Shown: positions 11,701 to 24,700, numbered from the stretch's first letter. The stretch: 64,000 nt of DNA from Apus apus (GCF_020740795.1 NC_067301.1:6834501-6898500); one strand, 5' to 3'. A program made the numbers and translations. Notes: a model not told the origin generated them from the sequence alone.

Positions 11701-12243
11701 AAGTTCTACTTGTCTCCCCCTGGGAAGGACAGATGTGTGCTGTGCTGGGAGGTCTCCCTAGCCTGGCTCCCTTGGAGAAGCATTGCCCATTCAAAGAGAG
11801 ATGATCCTGGGCTTTGGTCAGGAGGAATGGAGAAGCTGGTGCAAAACCTTGTGCTCCATAGAACCCCCCTTCTCAACCTGCCAGGAAAATGGGGCACTTG
11901 AAGGCAAAGAGGTCTCAGGCCTCTGGAGTGTCAGCAGATACTGTTTGTGGGGTTTGTCTGGGTTTATTTGTTGTGGGCAGCCTCTGGAATTGCCTTCACA
12001 GCCTTTAGAAGATGACTTGGCTGATGGTCCAAGATGGAAAACCTGTTTTTCCTTCCTTTGCATGTGTCCCTTTCAGCCTTTGTCTCCTCTGGTGGGCTCA
12101 AATCTCTCCAGATCTTCACAGCTGACAGTTGTCCATGGACTGACCCAGGGAGCTCTGCTGCAGAACTAACAGGGGATCTTGCATCTTCTCTTCCAGCCAC
12201 TGGTGAATGGGAAGCTGTATCCATTGGGGACTCTTCTATCTAG
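8775..12243 (+). CDS. Unrecognised coiled-coil protein gene, five exons
   Basis: Proposed CDS exons: 8775-8930, 9239-9346, 10176-10615, 11248-11372, 12197-12243 (876 nt, 291 aa plus stop). Each internal border has a good AG acceptor and GT donor (GTACGT, GTGAGT, GTAAGT, GTGAGC), and phases 0, 0, 2, 1 all agree across introns, which chance would rarely give. The start has a fair Kozak context and a basic N-terminus, MKRIWRFLQRRRRRV. Exons 2 and 3 encode a long heptad-rich coiled coil with an internal duplication. Exon 4 is Ser/Thr/Arg-rich; the protein ends VSIGDSSI. The N-terminus loosely recalls ANKRD26/POTE-type proteins (MKK/R + aromatic + basic), but no ankyrin exons are present, so that is a weak guess. 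Adjacent CCDC30 is also coiled-coil, so a distant local paralogue is another option. Earlier 5' exons cannot be excluded. Confidence 0.6.
9374..9537 (+). mobile_element. CR1 3' fragment in the coiled-coil gene
   Basis: Starts about 30 nt after the exon 2 donor and runs to the CR1 terminus (GATGATCTTGACGG, then TTGATGATTCTGTGATTCT). Confidence 0.8.
10250..10560 (+). repeat. Tandem duplication inside the coiled-coil exon
   Basis: Two copies of a segment of about 47 residues (141 nt) follow each other in frame: one runs from QGLELQLEGARNRQEE to YLLGLEI, the next from GELELQLEKAWSRHKE to YLVGLEI. A partial third copy (RELELQLKRAQS) follows. Identity is high at the DNA level too (shared GCAGAGGAAGGGATGAAAAT), so the duplication is recent compared with the surrounding gene. 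Confidence 0.85.
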
Positions 12244-12433
12244 GGAGCAGCACCCAAACATGATGCTCAGAAGGACCTTTCCTTCAGGGTTTGGCCTGGC
12301 AAACCTCCTGCCTGGATTTTTTTTGTTGTTGTTGCCTGTGATTTTATTCTAAAATTAAAAACTTTTTGACTACAGGAGGAAGTGATGAAGTGACACTTAT
12401 TACTGAAACGTCCCCATTTTAACAAGGGGGAAA

Positions 12434-12439
12434 AATAAA
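12434..12439 (+). terminator. Poly(A) signal of the coiled-coil gene
   Basis: AATAAA, 190 nt after the stop codon at 12241-12243, giving a 3' UTR of about 210 nt. It supports 12197-12243 as a true terminal exon. Confidence 0.6.
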
Positions 12440-12954
12440 TACATCTAGGAGGTTCTGCAAGAAACACAAGAAGAAATTGGTGTGCAGAAGGGAAGTGGCT
12501 TTGCTGTGCTCACACATCTGTTGGTCTGCTCATCTGGGCAGCTTTCTTCTGCACCAGATGATCCTCCAGGTTGTCAACTGGGACCCTTCCTATTTCTGCA
12601 GCTGGTGCAGCAAGACCAGCAGAGTTCAAACCTGCTGTTTGCCTGTCTGCTGGAGACAGACCAGGGGCACTTCTCTGTCTGTCTGTCTCTGAGACTTGTG
12701 TCCTTTGGGAGATTTACCAAACCAAGTCACTTGTCTCCCTCTTCTGGGCACGACTGGAGAAACTGGAAACCGGCTCCGCTGGGGATTCTTCTCCAGCCCC
12801 CTCGTGGTGCTGAGCAGAGCTTTACTGCAGGGTTTGGGTTGGAAGACATTCTGGAATTCCAGCTCCAGCCACGGAGCTGACAGCCCTCACCTACCCCAGA
12901 ACCTGCTCAGGCTGGTACCTGAACATCATCCATGTTCACAAATACATAAAGGGT

Positions 12955-13262
12955 GAGTGTCAGGAAGATGGAGTTAAGCTTTTTTCAGTGATGACCAGTG
13001 ATAGGACAAGGAGTAATGGATGCCAACTGGAGCACAGGAGGTTTAAGGTGAATATCAATTTTTTTTACTGTGAGAGTGACAGAGCCCTGGGACAGGCTGC
13101 CCAGAGAGGCTGTGGAGTCTCCTTCACTGGAGACATTCAAACCCACCTGGATGTTCCTGTGTGATGTGCTCTGGGTGACCCTGCTCTGGCAGGGGGGTTG
13201 GGCTGGGTGATCTTTCCAGGTCCCTTCCAACCCCTGGGATTCTGTGATTCTATGATTCTATG
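12955..13262 (+). mobile_element. CR1 3' fragment
   Basis: Contains GGACAGGCTGCCCAGAGAGG and ends in ATTCTATGATTCTATGA. It lies between the coiled-coil gene and the CpG-rich promoter. Confidence 0.9.
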
Positions 13263-13772
13263 AACCCCACCCTGTCCCCTGGCAGTTTGCAAAGTTTGCT
13301 TCTGCACCTCAGTAGCTGCAGAGTCTTTTCAACACCATTTTCCCTGTAATTTGATCAAAAACACCCCACAACTCTCTCTTGTACTGGACTCTTGGTGCTG
13401 TAACTAGGGCCTCCCTGCACAAAGCTCATAGAAATTTGCACTTTCTTGTTTGGGGGGGACAGGAGGAGGACAACAGGGTAAAAAAACCCACCTTTGCAAG
13501 GAGGAAAAGCCTCTCCCTGTGCAGCCAGGCTTTCCTTAGGGAGGAAACGTTTTGGGAAGGATTAGGTCCGTTCACCAAAGCCTCCAGATTTGTTCCAGTC
13601 TGCCAGTCAGACACGGCCGTGGGGCTACAGGGAAACCTCCAGTCACCTCAAAACAGCCCACAGACCCCCCGGGTCAGGTCCCTGGGAACACTTGCCCATC
13701 GCACCCCGCAGGGCGAGTACAGGAGGAATAAAGAAGTAGATGCAGCCACAGCCCCCTGGGGCCGCCCAGTCC

Positions 13773-13778
13773 TTTATT
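13773..13778 (-). terminator. Minus-strand poly(A) signal of an unknown short transcript
   Basis: AATAAA on the minus strand (CTAATAAAGG), about 70 nt beyond a TAG codon at 13846-13848. It is too far below the CCDC30 stop (15745) and beyond a promoter region, so it more likely ends a transcript from the CpG-rich promoter above it. Confidence 0.35.
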
Positions 13779-13871
13779 AGCCTGAAGAAGTCCAGCAACA
13801 CTGAGCTCGCCGTGAGACAAACACCGCAGGACGCTTCAGCCGCGGCTAAAAGTTCTGGCCGGACACAGAAT

Positions 13872-14465
13872 AGAAGCTACCGGGGGGGCTGGGGGGACCG
13901 GTAGGACGGAGGGGTGGGGGGCAAAGGGGGTGGGGGGAAGGGGGGCAGGGGGGGCTGGGGGGACCGGTAGGACAGGGGGGCCGGGGGGCAGGGGGGGGTG
14001 GGGGGACGGGCCCGGTGGGACGGGGAGACCGGGGGGGCAGGGGGGACGGGGGTGGCGGTAGGACGGGGGGGCCGGGGAGACGGGGGGGTACGGTGGGACC
14101 GGTGGGACTGGGGGGGGGGGGGGGGGGGCCGGTGGGACGGGGGTGGCGGTAGGACGGGGGACGAGGGGGACGGGGGACGGGGGGGGGGCGGTGGGACGGG
14201 GCCCGGTGGGACGGGGGGGCGGTGGGACGGGGACGGGGGTAGGATGGGGCTTGGTGGGACGGGGGAAGCCGGTGAGACGGGAGGACCGGGGAGTACGGGG
14301 GGGGGAAGGAGGGGGCAGGGGCCGGTGGGACCGGGGGGGACGGTGGGCAGAGGGGCCGGTGAGACGGGGGACAGGGGGGTACGGTGGGACGGGAGGGGCA
14401 GAGGGGCGGTGGGACGGGGGTGCCGGGGGGTACGGTGGGACCGGGGGTGCCGGGGGCTGGTGCCG
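13872..14465. repeat. G-rich minisatellite (GGTGGGACGGGGG type)
   Basis: Degenerate tandem units of about 10-25 nt built on GGTGGGACGGGGG and GGTAGGACGGGG. Long open frames run through it on both strands (Pro-rich on minus, Gly-rich on plus) only because the repeat lacks stops. The plus strand has dense G runs with quadruplex potential. Confidence 0.9.
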
Positions 14466-14479
14466 CCGCCCCCGCGGGG

Positions 14480-15200
14480 CCGGTCGCTGCCCCCGGGCCC
14501 GATCCAACCGCCCGCCACGCCCCGGCCCGCCCATTAAGCCGCCCTGAAAGCCCATTGGCTCCCCCCGTCCCAGACACCGCCCCTCGCCGCGTGCCTATTG
14601 GCGGAGCTGCCCGCCTTTCCCTAGCAACGCGCGCCCATTGGCTGACGCGGACGCGCCCGCCCCGCCCCAGCCCCGTCTCCACGTGGCGGCGGCTCCCGAG
14701 GCCGCTTCGCCCCCGCCCGGCCCGGGGCCGCCCGGCTCCGTCCCGCCCGGCTCCGTCCCGCCCAGGCCCCGCCGTCCCGGTCACCCCCGGCCGCCTCCGC
14801 CCCGCCGTGACCGGCGCTTCACCCAAGCGCCTCCACCACACCCCGTGCGAACTCCAGCAAATCGAATTCGCAACCGAAACCAAACGAGACCCCCGGGGGA
14901 ACGGTCCCTACCGGAGCAGCGGGAAGGCTCCATCCCGGGACGAGGCCCGCCCCGCACGGACACACCGCGCTGCGGGGAAGCCACGCCCCCCCGCGCCTCT
15001 CCCTTTTATAGCTCTGAGCCCTGCTCGCCCATTGGTCGCGGCCCAGCGGGTCCGCGCAGCCGAGGCACCCCATTGGCTGGAGCCCCTGTCTGTTCACCCA
15101 GAGGTCCCGCCCCCTTGTCCGGTGCGCGGGATAAAAGGGCGGGCGGGAGGCGCTGCCTCAGGGCCCGGCTGGGCCGGGCTGTGGGGAGTGGGTCTCGCTG
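14480..15200. promoter_or_regulatory. CpG-island promoter with five CCAAT boxes and divergent TATA-like boxes
   Basis: ATTGG (CCAAT on the minus strand) occurs at 14554-14558, 14597-14601, 14637-14641, 15032-15036 and 15072-15076, with spacings of 40-43 nt within each cluster. A minus-strand TATAAAAG at 15004-15011 lies about 20 nt past a CCAAT box, a strong minus-directed core. A plus-strand ATAAAAGG at 15131-15138 points the other way. An RFX-like half site (AGCAAC, 14623-14628) is also present. Minus-directed candidate: an ATG at 14933 and a short exon to a donor at 14912 (MEPSRCS), possibly splicing across the minisatellite to the exon ending near 13846. That product is unidentified. Confidence 0.5.
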
Positions 15201-15744
15201 GTGTTAATGATCTCTGGAGCTGCCAAAAACGTGTTCTGTGCTGTCAGAGCCGGCGTGCTGGGGCAGCTGTCCAGGGCTGGGTGCTCCCGGGGAAGCAGGG
15301 ATGGCAGGAGGCCCAAGGAATGGCGCCCTGAGGGACCTGATGCTTCTCTTGGGTTCTCTGTGGCTTGAGGGGGTGAGCAGCTCAGGTCTGGATTGGGGCG
15401 TCCCCAGGTGAAGCCACGTTCAAGTACCCGATCTCAGAAGGTTGTGAGGGGGATAAGCCAAAGGACGAGTCTTGGCTTTCAGCTTCTTCAGGCTTTGCGT
15501 CCTGCGGGGCCTTTGGGGTGCTGAGCGATGCTGGCGGCTCTGCTGACAGGAACCTGGGCACACGTGTCCTCTCTTCAGGCCTTCTGCAACCTGGATCTGA
15601 CCCTCCACCCCCTGCACAGCCCCCCTGCTCCTCCCAGCACCTCTGCAGGACAATGCCCAAAGCCTTTTGTACGTGCTAAAGCTCCAGCCATGGGGATGAC
15701 GGCCCTTGTCTACCCCAGAGCCTGCTCAGACTGTCTGTCCCCCC
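15140..15744. other. Sequence between the CpG promoter and the CCDC30 stop, no exon seen
   Basis: Would hold the CCDC30 3' UTR on the minus strand. No AATAAA or ATTAAA signal was found close to the stop, so the true last exon may differ from the one proposed. Confidence 0.3.
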
Positions 15745-18700
15745 TCAAGAGCACCCGAAAAATGGAACCAGGTCTGCTCTGCTGGGTCTGCAGCAAGCAG
15801 AGACCCGAGTTGCAGAGTCTCTCTGTCCTCTCCTTGCCCATTTTGGAACACACGAAAAACAAAGAAAACAAAAAACCACCCTTGGAGGTGAAAGCACCGG
15901 ATGGAGCAGCCAAAACACCCAACTCCTCCCACCCCACCAGGTGTTCCCTGCCTCCTCCATTTCCCCCATGGTACCTGGTCCGGGGGGATGGCACCACCTT
16001 CCTCTGTGGTTGGCATTCAGAGAAGCTGGTGCTCTTGGAGTCCTGGAAGGAGGAACAGAGGCTTTCCAAGCAGGAGGCACGTGTCACACCCCAAATCTCA
16101 ACACACACCCTTGGTCTTCAGATTGCCCCCAACTCCACTGCCAGCACCCAGAAGAACTCCAACCCCACAGAGCTTTGTCCTTTGGGGCCAAATGCTGGAC
16201 TGGACATATTCTAGGATTCGTTTGCAGAAGACACCATGTCCTGCAGCCTCAGACCAGGCCCCCTCAGAGCTCACCTCTGTGTTGGGAGGGCGGATGCTCC
16301 TCGGCGTGCGCGGCGAGCTGGGCAGGGGGCTGGAGAGTTTGCCCTCGTGCAGCTGCGTCTTCTCATCCAGCATCTTCACTCTGAGCACGTCCCACATACA
16401 AGACACAAGTTATTTTCCCTCTGGGTAATTTCCTTTTGCAACCTCAGACCCTCTGGCACCCACAGCCTTGAGCTGAACGCTGAGGGCTTTGATGGGGAAG
16501 GGAGATAATTACATCCCACAGCAATTAAAACTACAGCACTGGTGAAAGGGGGCACAGGTCAGGCTTTCCTCTGGATTTCTTAAGAGAAATAGGCATAAAC
16601 CAGAGAAGGGCAGGTTGGATGGGGCTTGGAGCAACCTGGGCTGGTGGGAGGTGTCCCTGCCCATGCAGGGGGGTTGGAATGAGATGATCTTTGAGGACCC
16701 TTCCAACCCAAACCAGTCCATGATTGTATGAAGCTCTGGGAAGGGGCAGGCTCCCACTGGGCTACAGTGAGTGCCTACCTGCTCTGCCGGGTGGCAATCG
16801 TGGACCTGTTGCTCCAAGAGGTCTCCTCTTGGCCAGTGATCTTCTGGAGGAGCTGTCTTCTTTCCTGGAGTAGCTTCTCATTCTCAGCAGTGATCTGTGT
16901 GATCAGCGCCTTCCCCTGAGGGTTGTTGCAGAAGGAAATAACAACCAGAGGTTACACTTCACTTGTCCCTGTTCTCTGTCAGCCTTAGAGCACTGAACCA
17001 AAGGGGTCACCAACACACCCACTCCTTGCAGGGCTTCACTCTTTGAGGTGACACACCCCAAAAGAGGCTTTTGAGTCACTTCCCAGCGCTCCTGTTTCTC
17101 AGGCAAAAGAAGATGGAGCTCTGGCAGTTTCTGAAGGGGATGTGAGGACCTGGGTTCCCCTCCAGGCCAACTTCCCAATTTCCTTTTGGTTTTCTGTTCC
17201 TGCAAGGGCAGGCTGGTGCCCCGTGGCACTGCCAGCTGTTTCCTTGCAGGAGCACAGAGGAGGAGCAGCACATCAGGCAGATGCATCCTACTGCTCCCAC
17301 TGTCTGGCTGTTTAACAGTGCAATCCCACTCCGTGCAAACCTGCTGTTCCTAAACCTCCTCTCCTTTTTTCCTAACCCACACTTCTTTGTGGAAGAAGGG
17401 ATGGTCCTGCTCCTCTGCCTTCCCCTGCAGGAGAAGCCCTTGATGTTCTCTCACCTTTTCCACTTGGAGCTTTGACTCGCTGAGCTCGTTTTCAAGCTGC
17501 TTAATTCTGCTGTCCCTCCGTGTCACCTCATGGATGAAGGTCTCCTTGGCTCTGCGGATCTTCTCCTTGTGCCTGAGCTGCATTTCCTTGTATTTCCTGA
17601 GGAGGTGGAAAGGCAACCAACCCATCAGGCTGGGAAATGCTTTTGTGTTCTGGAGATGACCTGTAGGAGCCTCAGCCTGGAGATGAGCCTGCACTGGGAG
17701 CCTCAGCCAGCGACCCAGCTCCTTGGGGCTGTGCAACCAAAGGCAGAACGAGGACAGAGACTTTCTGGTTTATGTCTTTTCACTGATCAGTTTGTTTAGT
17801 TGTTGGGTTGTTTTTTTTTTCTTGCCAAGTGATATTGGTTAAATGTCAACCAAATGGAAACACTCTTGAGGGGAAGGGACCCAAAGCCTTCCCAAACCTG
17901 ACTACCAGCTCTACAAAACCTTGTGCTCGCCCCTCTCAGGGGTATAAAGTCACCAATACTGGAGGGAACAGGAGAAGGGTCAGTTGTTTATTTGGGTGAG
18001 GATGTGGCTGAAGTACTGGGGGTGGGGGATGCAGGCAAGACTCTTCAACAGCAAAGCAAACAGGCTGCAGAAAGAGCCACATCAGTGGGAGCTTCTTCAG
18101 AGCTGCAACCCTGGGATTCGATTTGTGCCCTAGGGAGAAACGAGCAGCTGCAGGGAGCACCTCTGCCATCACCAGACCCAGAACAGCAGCACCCACAGCC
18201 CACCCAGGGCACCCCCTTTTTGTCTGCGCTGCTTTCAGCTGCCAAGGAGAACGTGGCAGCAGAACAAGGTGCAGAACAGAAGAGCTCAGGTTGAGGCAGA
18301 TCTCTCCGTGCTCAGTGCCTCGACCAGGAGAGACAGGGAAGGCTACAGACCAGTCAGACCCCAGGCACATCAAGGGCAATTCCTGGGTGGGTTTTTTGGG
18401 GGTCTGCTGCTTCAGCCATTACCTGACAAACAGATCCTTCTGGTTCAGGAGACGAACTCCTTCCTCGTAAAGGGTTTTGTTTTCCTCTTTCAGCAGTGAA
18501 AGTTGCTCTGAAAGCTTCTGGTTCTTCTGGCATTGGAGGTGCTGGAAAACATCTTGTTTTGGTTTGTGTGTTTGTCCTCTGCTGTCCCCACCCTCTGCCT
18601 CCTTTCAGTCTGGTCTCCAAAGCTTCTCTGCCAGAGACCCCAAGGGTTCCCACTTCAGATCATCTTATCCAATCTTCAGGAAAGGGGAGTGTGGATTTCT

Positions 18701-21700
18701 GAGCTGCTGGGGGGCCCATGGGCTCCAGCAGGGCAGAGGGAAGAAATGTACCCACCCAGACAGGGGCCTCTGCCTAGAGGTTCCTGCCCCTCCCACTTCA
18801 ACTCCTCCTCTCTGCCCTCAGAGCTGCTTCCCCAGGAAACCTACACGAGATGAGATGCTGCTTTTCCTCCAGCTGCTGTTTAAATCAGTGGGATCTGCAA
18901 GGGCTCAGCACCTGGCTGGATCTGACCCAATTTCAGCAGTTCCCGGGCACAGTTTTTTTCACGCTGGGATGGTCCCGTTTGCTCCTAGAGCTCAGTGCTC
19001 TGGAGTCGACCAGCAGCACAGCAACCCCTGGGTGATGAGGACCCTGTGCTGCAGCTCACCTCACTTGAGTCAGTTTTCCTCTCATCTTCCAGGACATGGG
19101 GAGTCTTGGCCTGGAGCTCCACGTGCATCTTGCCCAGCGACGCCTTCGCCTCCCGCAAATGCTGAAGCTGCTGCCGCAGCTCGTGCACCTGCTGCTCCAG
19201 GAGCTCCCTAGAAGCATGTTGGTGTGACAGCTGGACACCAGCTCCTGAGTTCAAGGCTGGCTGTGATCTAAAAACATCATCATACTGCTCTGCACCTGCC
19301 TGGGGCAACACTGAGGGCAGAAAGAAATCGGTACATCCTGGTTGTCCCCGTGTCCTGGTGGCACGTGAAAGGTGCCTGATGTATCTGGGGCCATTGGTCC
19401 CACTGCACATGAATGGAGACCAGGGGCACCCTGAGGGTAAACCCCATCCCTGGGCTGCCAGGAGGGGCCATGCACCTTCTGAGGTGGCTGAAGGCTCCAC
19501 AAGCTTTTTACATCTCAAAGAAGGGATGCTGTGGAGCTCCGGCAGGTCAAAAGGAGAGATAAGAGGTGAAAACCAGTGGTGCAGTGACTCCTGAAGCCCA
19601 CCTAGGGACAGCCATGGAGCTGCAGGAAGCAGCCATGGGCTGGTACAGCAGCATCTGTTGGCACACACCTCTCCCCAGCACAGCACTGGCCTCACCCAGC
19701 TCTGGGTACCTTTTCAGCTGCTCCTCGTGAAGTTCTCGCCGCACACAAGCTTCATTTTCTCGGGCCTCCTTCAGTTCCTCCTCCAGGAGTTTCTTGTCTG
19801 AAACACAGGCCTCTGCCAGCAGGAGCTGCTGCTGTGAATCCTTTAGCTTTCGCTGGAGTTTGGAAATCTGGGATTAAAATTGGACATGGATTAAACTTCC
19901 TGAATGTACAGGCCAGTATCTGAATCCAAGGGATTCAGATCCCTTTGGCCCCTTGGTATCTGAGGCATGGGAATGGAAGTTTTGCTTCCTTCTGCTCCCA
20001 AGTACTTCTGCATGTCTTTGTGTCCATGTCCATTTTCCAATGGCCCCCAGGTTTGGGGTCAGACCTTATGTCATGAACCAGCAACAACCCTTTTTGCACC
20101 CAACTGATAGAATCATGGAATGGTTTGGGTTGGAAGGGACCTTAAAGATCATCAGGTTCCAACCCCCTCCATGGGCAGGGACACCTCCCACCAGCCCAGG
20201 TTGCTCCAAGCTCCATCCAACCTGCCCTTCAACACTACCAGGGATGGGGAATTTGACCCTGCTGTCTTCAAAACCAGATCAAACAATTAGTGTAGGATCA
20301 ATGTCCTGGAAAACTCCAGCTCTTGCAATTCACAAAACAGCCAATTGCACCAAATCTCCTCAGCAAGAACGTGCTCTGGGCTCCCTGTGCCTGCCAGCTC
20401 TGCCACCAGTCATCTGAGACCCTGAGCTTTAGAGCCAGGAGTTGAGCCATTGGATTTGGGTTCTGTTGTGGTGATGATGCTCCCACTACTAGGAGGCATT
20501 TTTCCTGAAATATTTAGCCAAATGGTCTCAAAATGGACCTCAGGGAACTGACTCATGAGCTGCTAGTCCTTTTTTCTGAACTACAGTTGCACAAAAATGG
20601 GGGAAATTAGGAAAAGCTGAGAGACCTGGGGTTGTTTAGTCTGGAGAAGACTGAGAGGGGACCTGGTGAATGTCTACAACTATCTGCAGGGTGGGTGTCA
20701 AGAATGGGCGAGTCCCTGTTCAGTGCTGCCTGTGACAGGACGAGGGGAAACGGCACCAAGTGACAACACAGGAAGTTCCACCTCAATGTGAGGAGAAACT
20801 TCTTTGCTGTGAGGGTGACAGAGCCCTGGGACAGGCTGCCCAGAGAGGCTGTGGAGTCTCCTTCTCTGGAGACTTTCCAGACCTGTCTGGATGCCTTTCT
20901 GAGTGACCTGCCCTAGATTTGGTCCTGCTCTGGCAGGGGGGTTGGACTGGATGATCTTTGGAGGCCCCTTCTAACCCCTCTGATTCAATGAAAACACTAA
21001 AACCCCACCCCCTGTTAGCTCACACTGACCAGTTACCTTTTTCTGTGCTTCACATACTCTGGATTTCTCCTGTGCCAGTTTCCCTTGCAGGTTGCTCTGC
21101 AGTTTATCAGCTTGGGAGCACCTCAAGAGCTCTTTTTCAAGTTCTCTCACCTTCTTCTGGCTTTTCTCCCACTGTGCTGAGAGACAGGAGCACATTTCAG
21201 TTGCGTCCACAAGTTTTGCCCGGGCTTGCTTCAGCTCAGCTTTCACCTGAGTTTCAAAAGAAGAAGAAATCAAGTTTGCATTTCAACATATGTCATCTGG
21301 AATGTCTTGATTAGGAAGAGGGCAACAGGATGACTGGACAGTCAGTGAGAAGAAAGGAGAAATACAAGGAGCAAGCACGTTGTGTTTGGAGCTGGGCTCA
21401 TTCCCACGGAGCTGAGACAGAGCACGGTCCAATCTCCATGAGGTCCAGCCAGTTGAAACCAGCAACTCAGTCCTCCCCCAGCTTGTCAAACGATGTGATG
21501 CTCTCTTCAAACACTTCTCCCTGCTCTGCTCCTAACCTTGGTGCATTCCTGTTGGAGCAGGAGGTTTTGCTTCTCTAAGCCTGAGCTCTTCTCCCGCTCG
21601 TGTCTCAGCTCCCTCTGGGCTGAGCTGCACAAGCTCTGAACGTGACACAGGTCCTGCTGCAGTTGCTGCATTTTTTCCTCCTGCCTCTGGAAGCTCTTGT

Positions 21701-24700
21701 TGGACAGACCCTGCAGGAACAGCAAAAAGAGAAAGGAAATTAACTTCAAGGAATGATAAAGACTGGTAATTAAGACAGGCAGAGGTAGGATTTAAGGAGG
21801 AAGCTGGGTGAAGCCAGGCAAGCTTTTCTTCTGCCCCCACACTATGTCCTGCCCTCCCCCTCTTTCCATCCCTTCAGAGAAGGTGACACAACTCATGAGG
21901 CTGAGGGAGAAAATGCAATAACCTGGACGAGGGAACCAGCCCCTATTCAAACTAACCTGTCAAACAAAAGCCAAACCACCCAGGTTGCTCTTAACTCCTG
22001 TGCCAGAGTCTCACGAAGGCAAGGAAGCAGTAGTGGCACATCCAGCCACAAACCCCGGGAACAAGCAAGCCCTGGTAGTGGCACAGGAACAAATGTGCTG
22101 GCACAATGTGGTGGTCACTGTGCCTGGGCACCACGAGGTGGTGACCGATGGTCTGTGGTGGCTTTGGAAGACACCTGAGCTCTTTGGTTCACCCATCTCC
22201 TCGCCAGTGCCTTGTACATGAACCCAAAGCTCTTCCCGTGCTGGGTGCACCAAAATCCTTCTTCCCAGCATCACTTCCTGCCTCCCGTCCATCTGCCTTC
22301 CCACTTTGTGTTCTCACCCTCTTACCATTTGCAATCTCTGATTTTGAGTCAGGCAACCCCTGGTGAGGAACCAGCAGGAGACAGCAGGCATGATACACCC
22401 TAACTACAAGCTCAAAGGTTTCTCCTCTCAAATGTCCAGAAACCTCTTGAAACCCAGAAGAGAGACAGTTCCAAAGAAACACAGAGAGCTCTTGCCATAG
22501 CATCAGTTCACAGCACAACATTAACATTGGCAAGACCAAAAACCACTCTCCAATTTATTCACCCATTCTGCATGTTGGCCATCCCACCAGACACCTCAGC
22601 CAACCCCAGATCCTGCTCTTTGGGTGCAGGTCACCCAGCAGAGCCCCACGATTTCATGCTGAGCTCACTTCCAGCACTCTGTTGAGAAATGTCCCTCAGC
22701 ACCACGTCTACACCTCCTTGTGAATACACGACACCACACGGGATCTTTTAGCCATTTTTTTTGGCTTTCCCCCAGATCAGCTCCCCCCAGCCCCAGCTTG
22801 CTCCTTGGAGAAAGCACCAATTCCAGCTGTCCTTACCAAAATGAAGAAGGCCTTTTTAAGCCCATCTCCACACACTCACCACAGCAGCCACGTCCTACCC
22901 AAAGGCATCGTCTCCTCCTTTTAGTTGGATGGACAAATTGGTCCATGGACCTCTTTCCCCATCTTCCCCCAAATGAGACAACCCTTTTTCACGTGTTTAT
23001 TCACAGACTGACCCAGTCCCTTCCTAAACCTCCCTTCTGCAAGGCTTGCTCTGCAGCCTCACCTGCTGCCTGGCCCTCCCAAGGCTCTCTCCTCTGGGTG
23101 CCACTGTTTCTCCAGCAAGACCCCTGTGGACCAGCAGTTGTGCCAACAGTTCAGGACCGTCGATGGTTTTACTGAAGATCAAGGAAGTGACAGGACTCCC
23201 AAGCTGCTTGAAGGCCTCTCAGAGGGATACAGAATTGGGTTTGTAACAGATGGACCCCCCAACCCTTTGCCTGTTCCCCTCGGGTTCCCTTTGCCTGCCC
23301 CAGGGCACAGACCTGCAGCTTTCTAACCCAACTTTCAGCCCTTGTCCTGCCCGTGTCTGCACCAGCCCTTGTGCAATTCTGCTGGCAGCACAAACTCTCT
23401 GTCCTCTGAGCCAGCTGGAAGAGGAGAGCACCAGCAACTCTCCCAGCAGAGACAGCAGCTCCCCCCAGAAGTCTACCCAGCAGTTAAACCACTTCAAGCA
23501 AAGTGCACTGAGGTCCTGGGGGCAGTGCCAGGATCCCAGCAGGTTGCCCACCCAGACTGCTCTGACTCTTGGCTGCTCTGCCTTCCTACCGGGTCATATC
23601 CTGGCTAAGAAAGCCCTGAAGGGGACCCATGTGACACAGATTCAGAATTTGCCACTTGATGGGCCTCAGAGAGGCAGTCACTGCTCCTGGGTAACTGGGA
23701 TGTTGCCCTGCAAGGGAGGCTTGGGCTCAAATCCTGCCTGCTGGGATGTGAAGAACTGAAGGTCACAACTGACTCTGCAATAAATACCCAAGTCTGGAAC
23801 CTTCCCCCTTGCCTCCTGGAGAAGGTGCCTTTGGCTCCTAACTTGGAATTACTGTTTTGTCATTAGTTTCACTGACAGGAAAATTAAATTAAGGAGTTAG
23901 AGACAGCTCTGCTAAAGCAGATGGACTTAAAACCATCTGCCAGAGAACCTCTGAAAGTGGCTGGACTAGAGAAATGCATCAAGAGGAGCCAAGGAACACA
24001 CTTGGGGAGCATCTGGGGATGTTTTCTGGAGTCACAAAAGACAATTGCCTCCTGCAGGGAGGCCCAATAGGAGCTGTTAAGTACCTGGCCACCCATTAAC
24101 TTCTTCTCAGCCTTCAGATCTTCTTGTTGCAGTTCAAGCTCAAATGCAAATTGCTTTCTCCATTCTCTCTGCTCTCCCAGCTGATTTCCCAACTTTTCTA
24201 TCATTTCCTGACAGCTTTCCAGCATCTGGAACAAGCAAAATTAAGAGTCACTTCTACAGCACCATTTATTCTAGCAAAAGAGAAACAAATGGCAGGAAAC
24301 GTGTCTTCTAGAAAACAAGGATAAGAAAAACAGTTCTCCAAAGTTGCCAGCAGGGTTCCTGCACCCAGGACTGGCAGGACATCTCTGAAGGCCTGGAGCC
24401 TCCAGCTGACCCAAGGAGGTCCTCTCCCAGATGTAACAACCTCTGTCTTGTTTATCCACCTGGCAGATCCAATGGTCTGGCTGGCAAAGGAACTGACAGC
24501 AAAGCCAGCCCAAAACCAGCTGGGAAACAGCCCTGGAGAAGCACCCACAGGCTGCCAGGGCTTCACTAAACCTGAAACAAGAATCAAGCACCTTCACATG
24601 TGCAAACCCTTCACCCTCACCAGGGAGTGACCAAGCTCCTCAGCTTCCAGTGCTGAAGGTGCCCCATCCCTGGAAGTGCTGAAGGGCAGGTTGGATGGGG

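Noticed and set aside
13836-14883. Long Pro-rich ORFs on the minus strand (up to 345 codons)
   Set aside because: All minus frames are open across the G-rich minisatellite because the repeat lacks stops; no domain or conserved composition.
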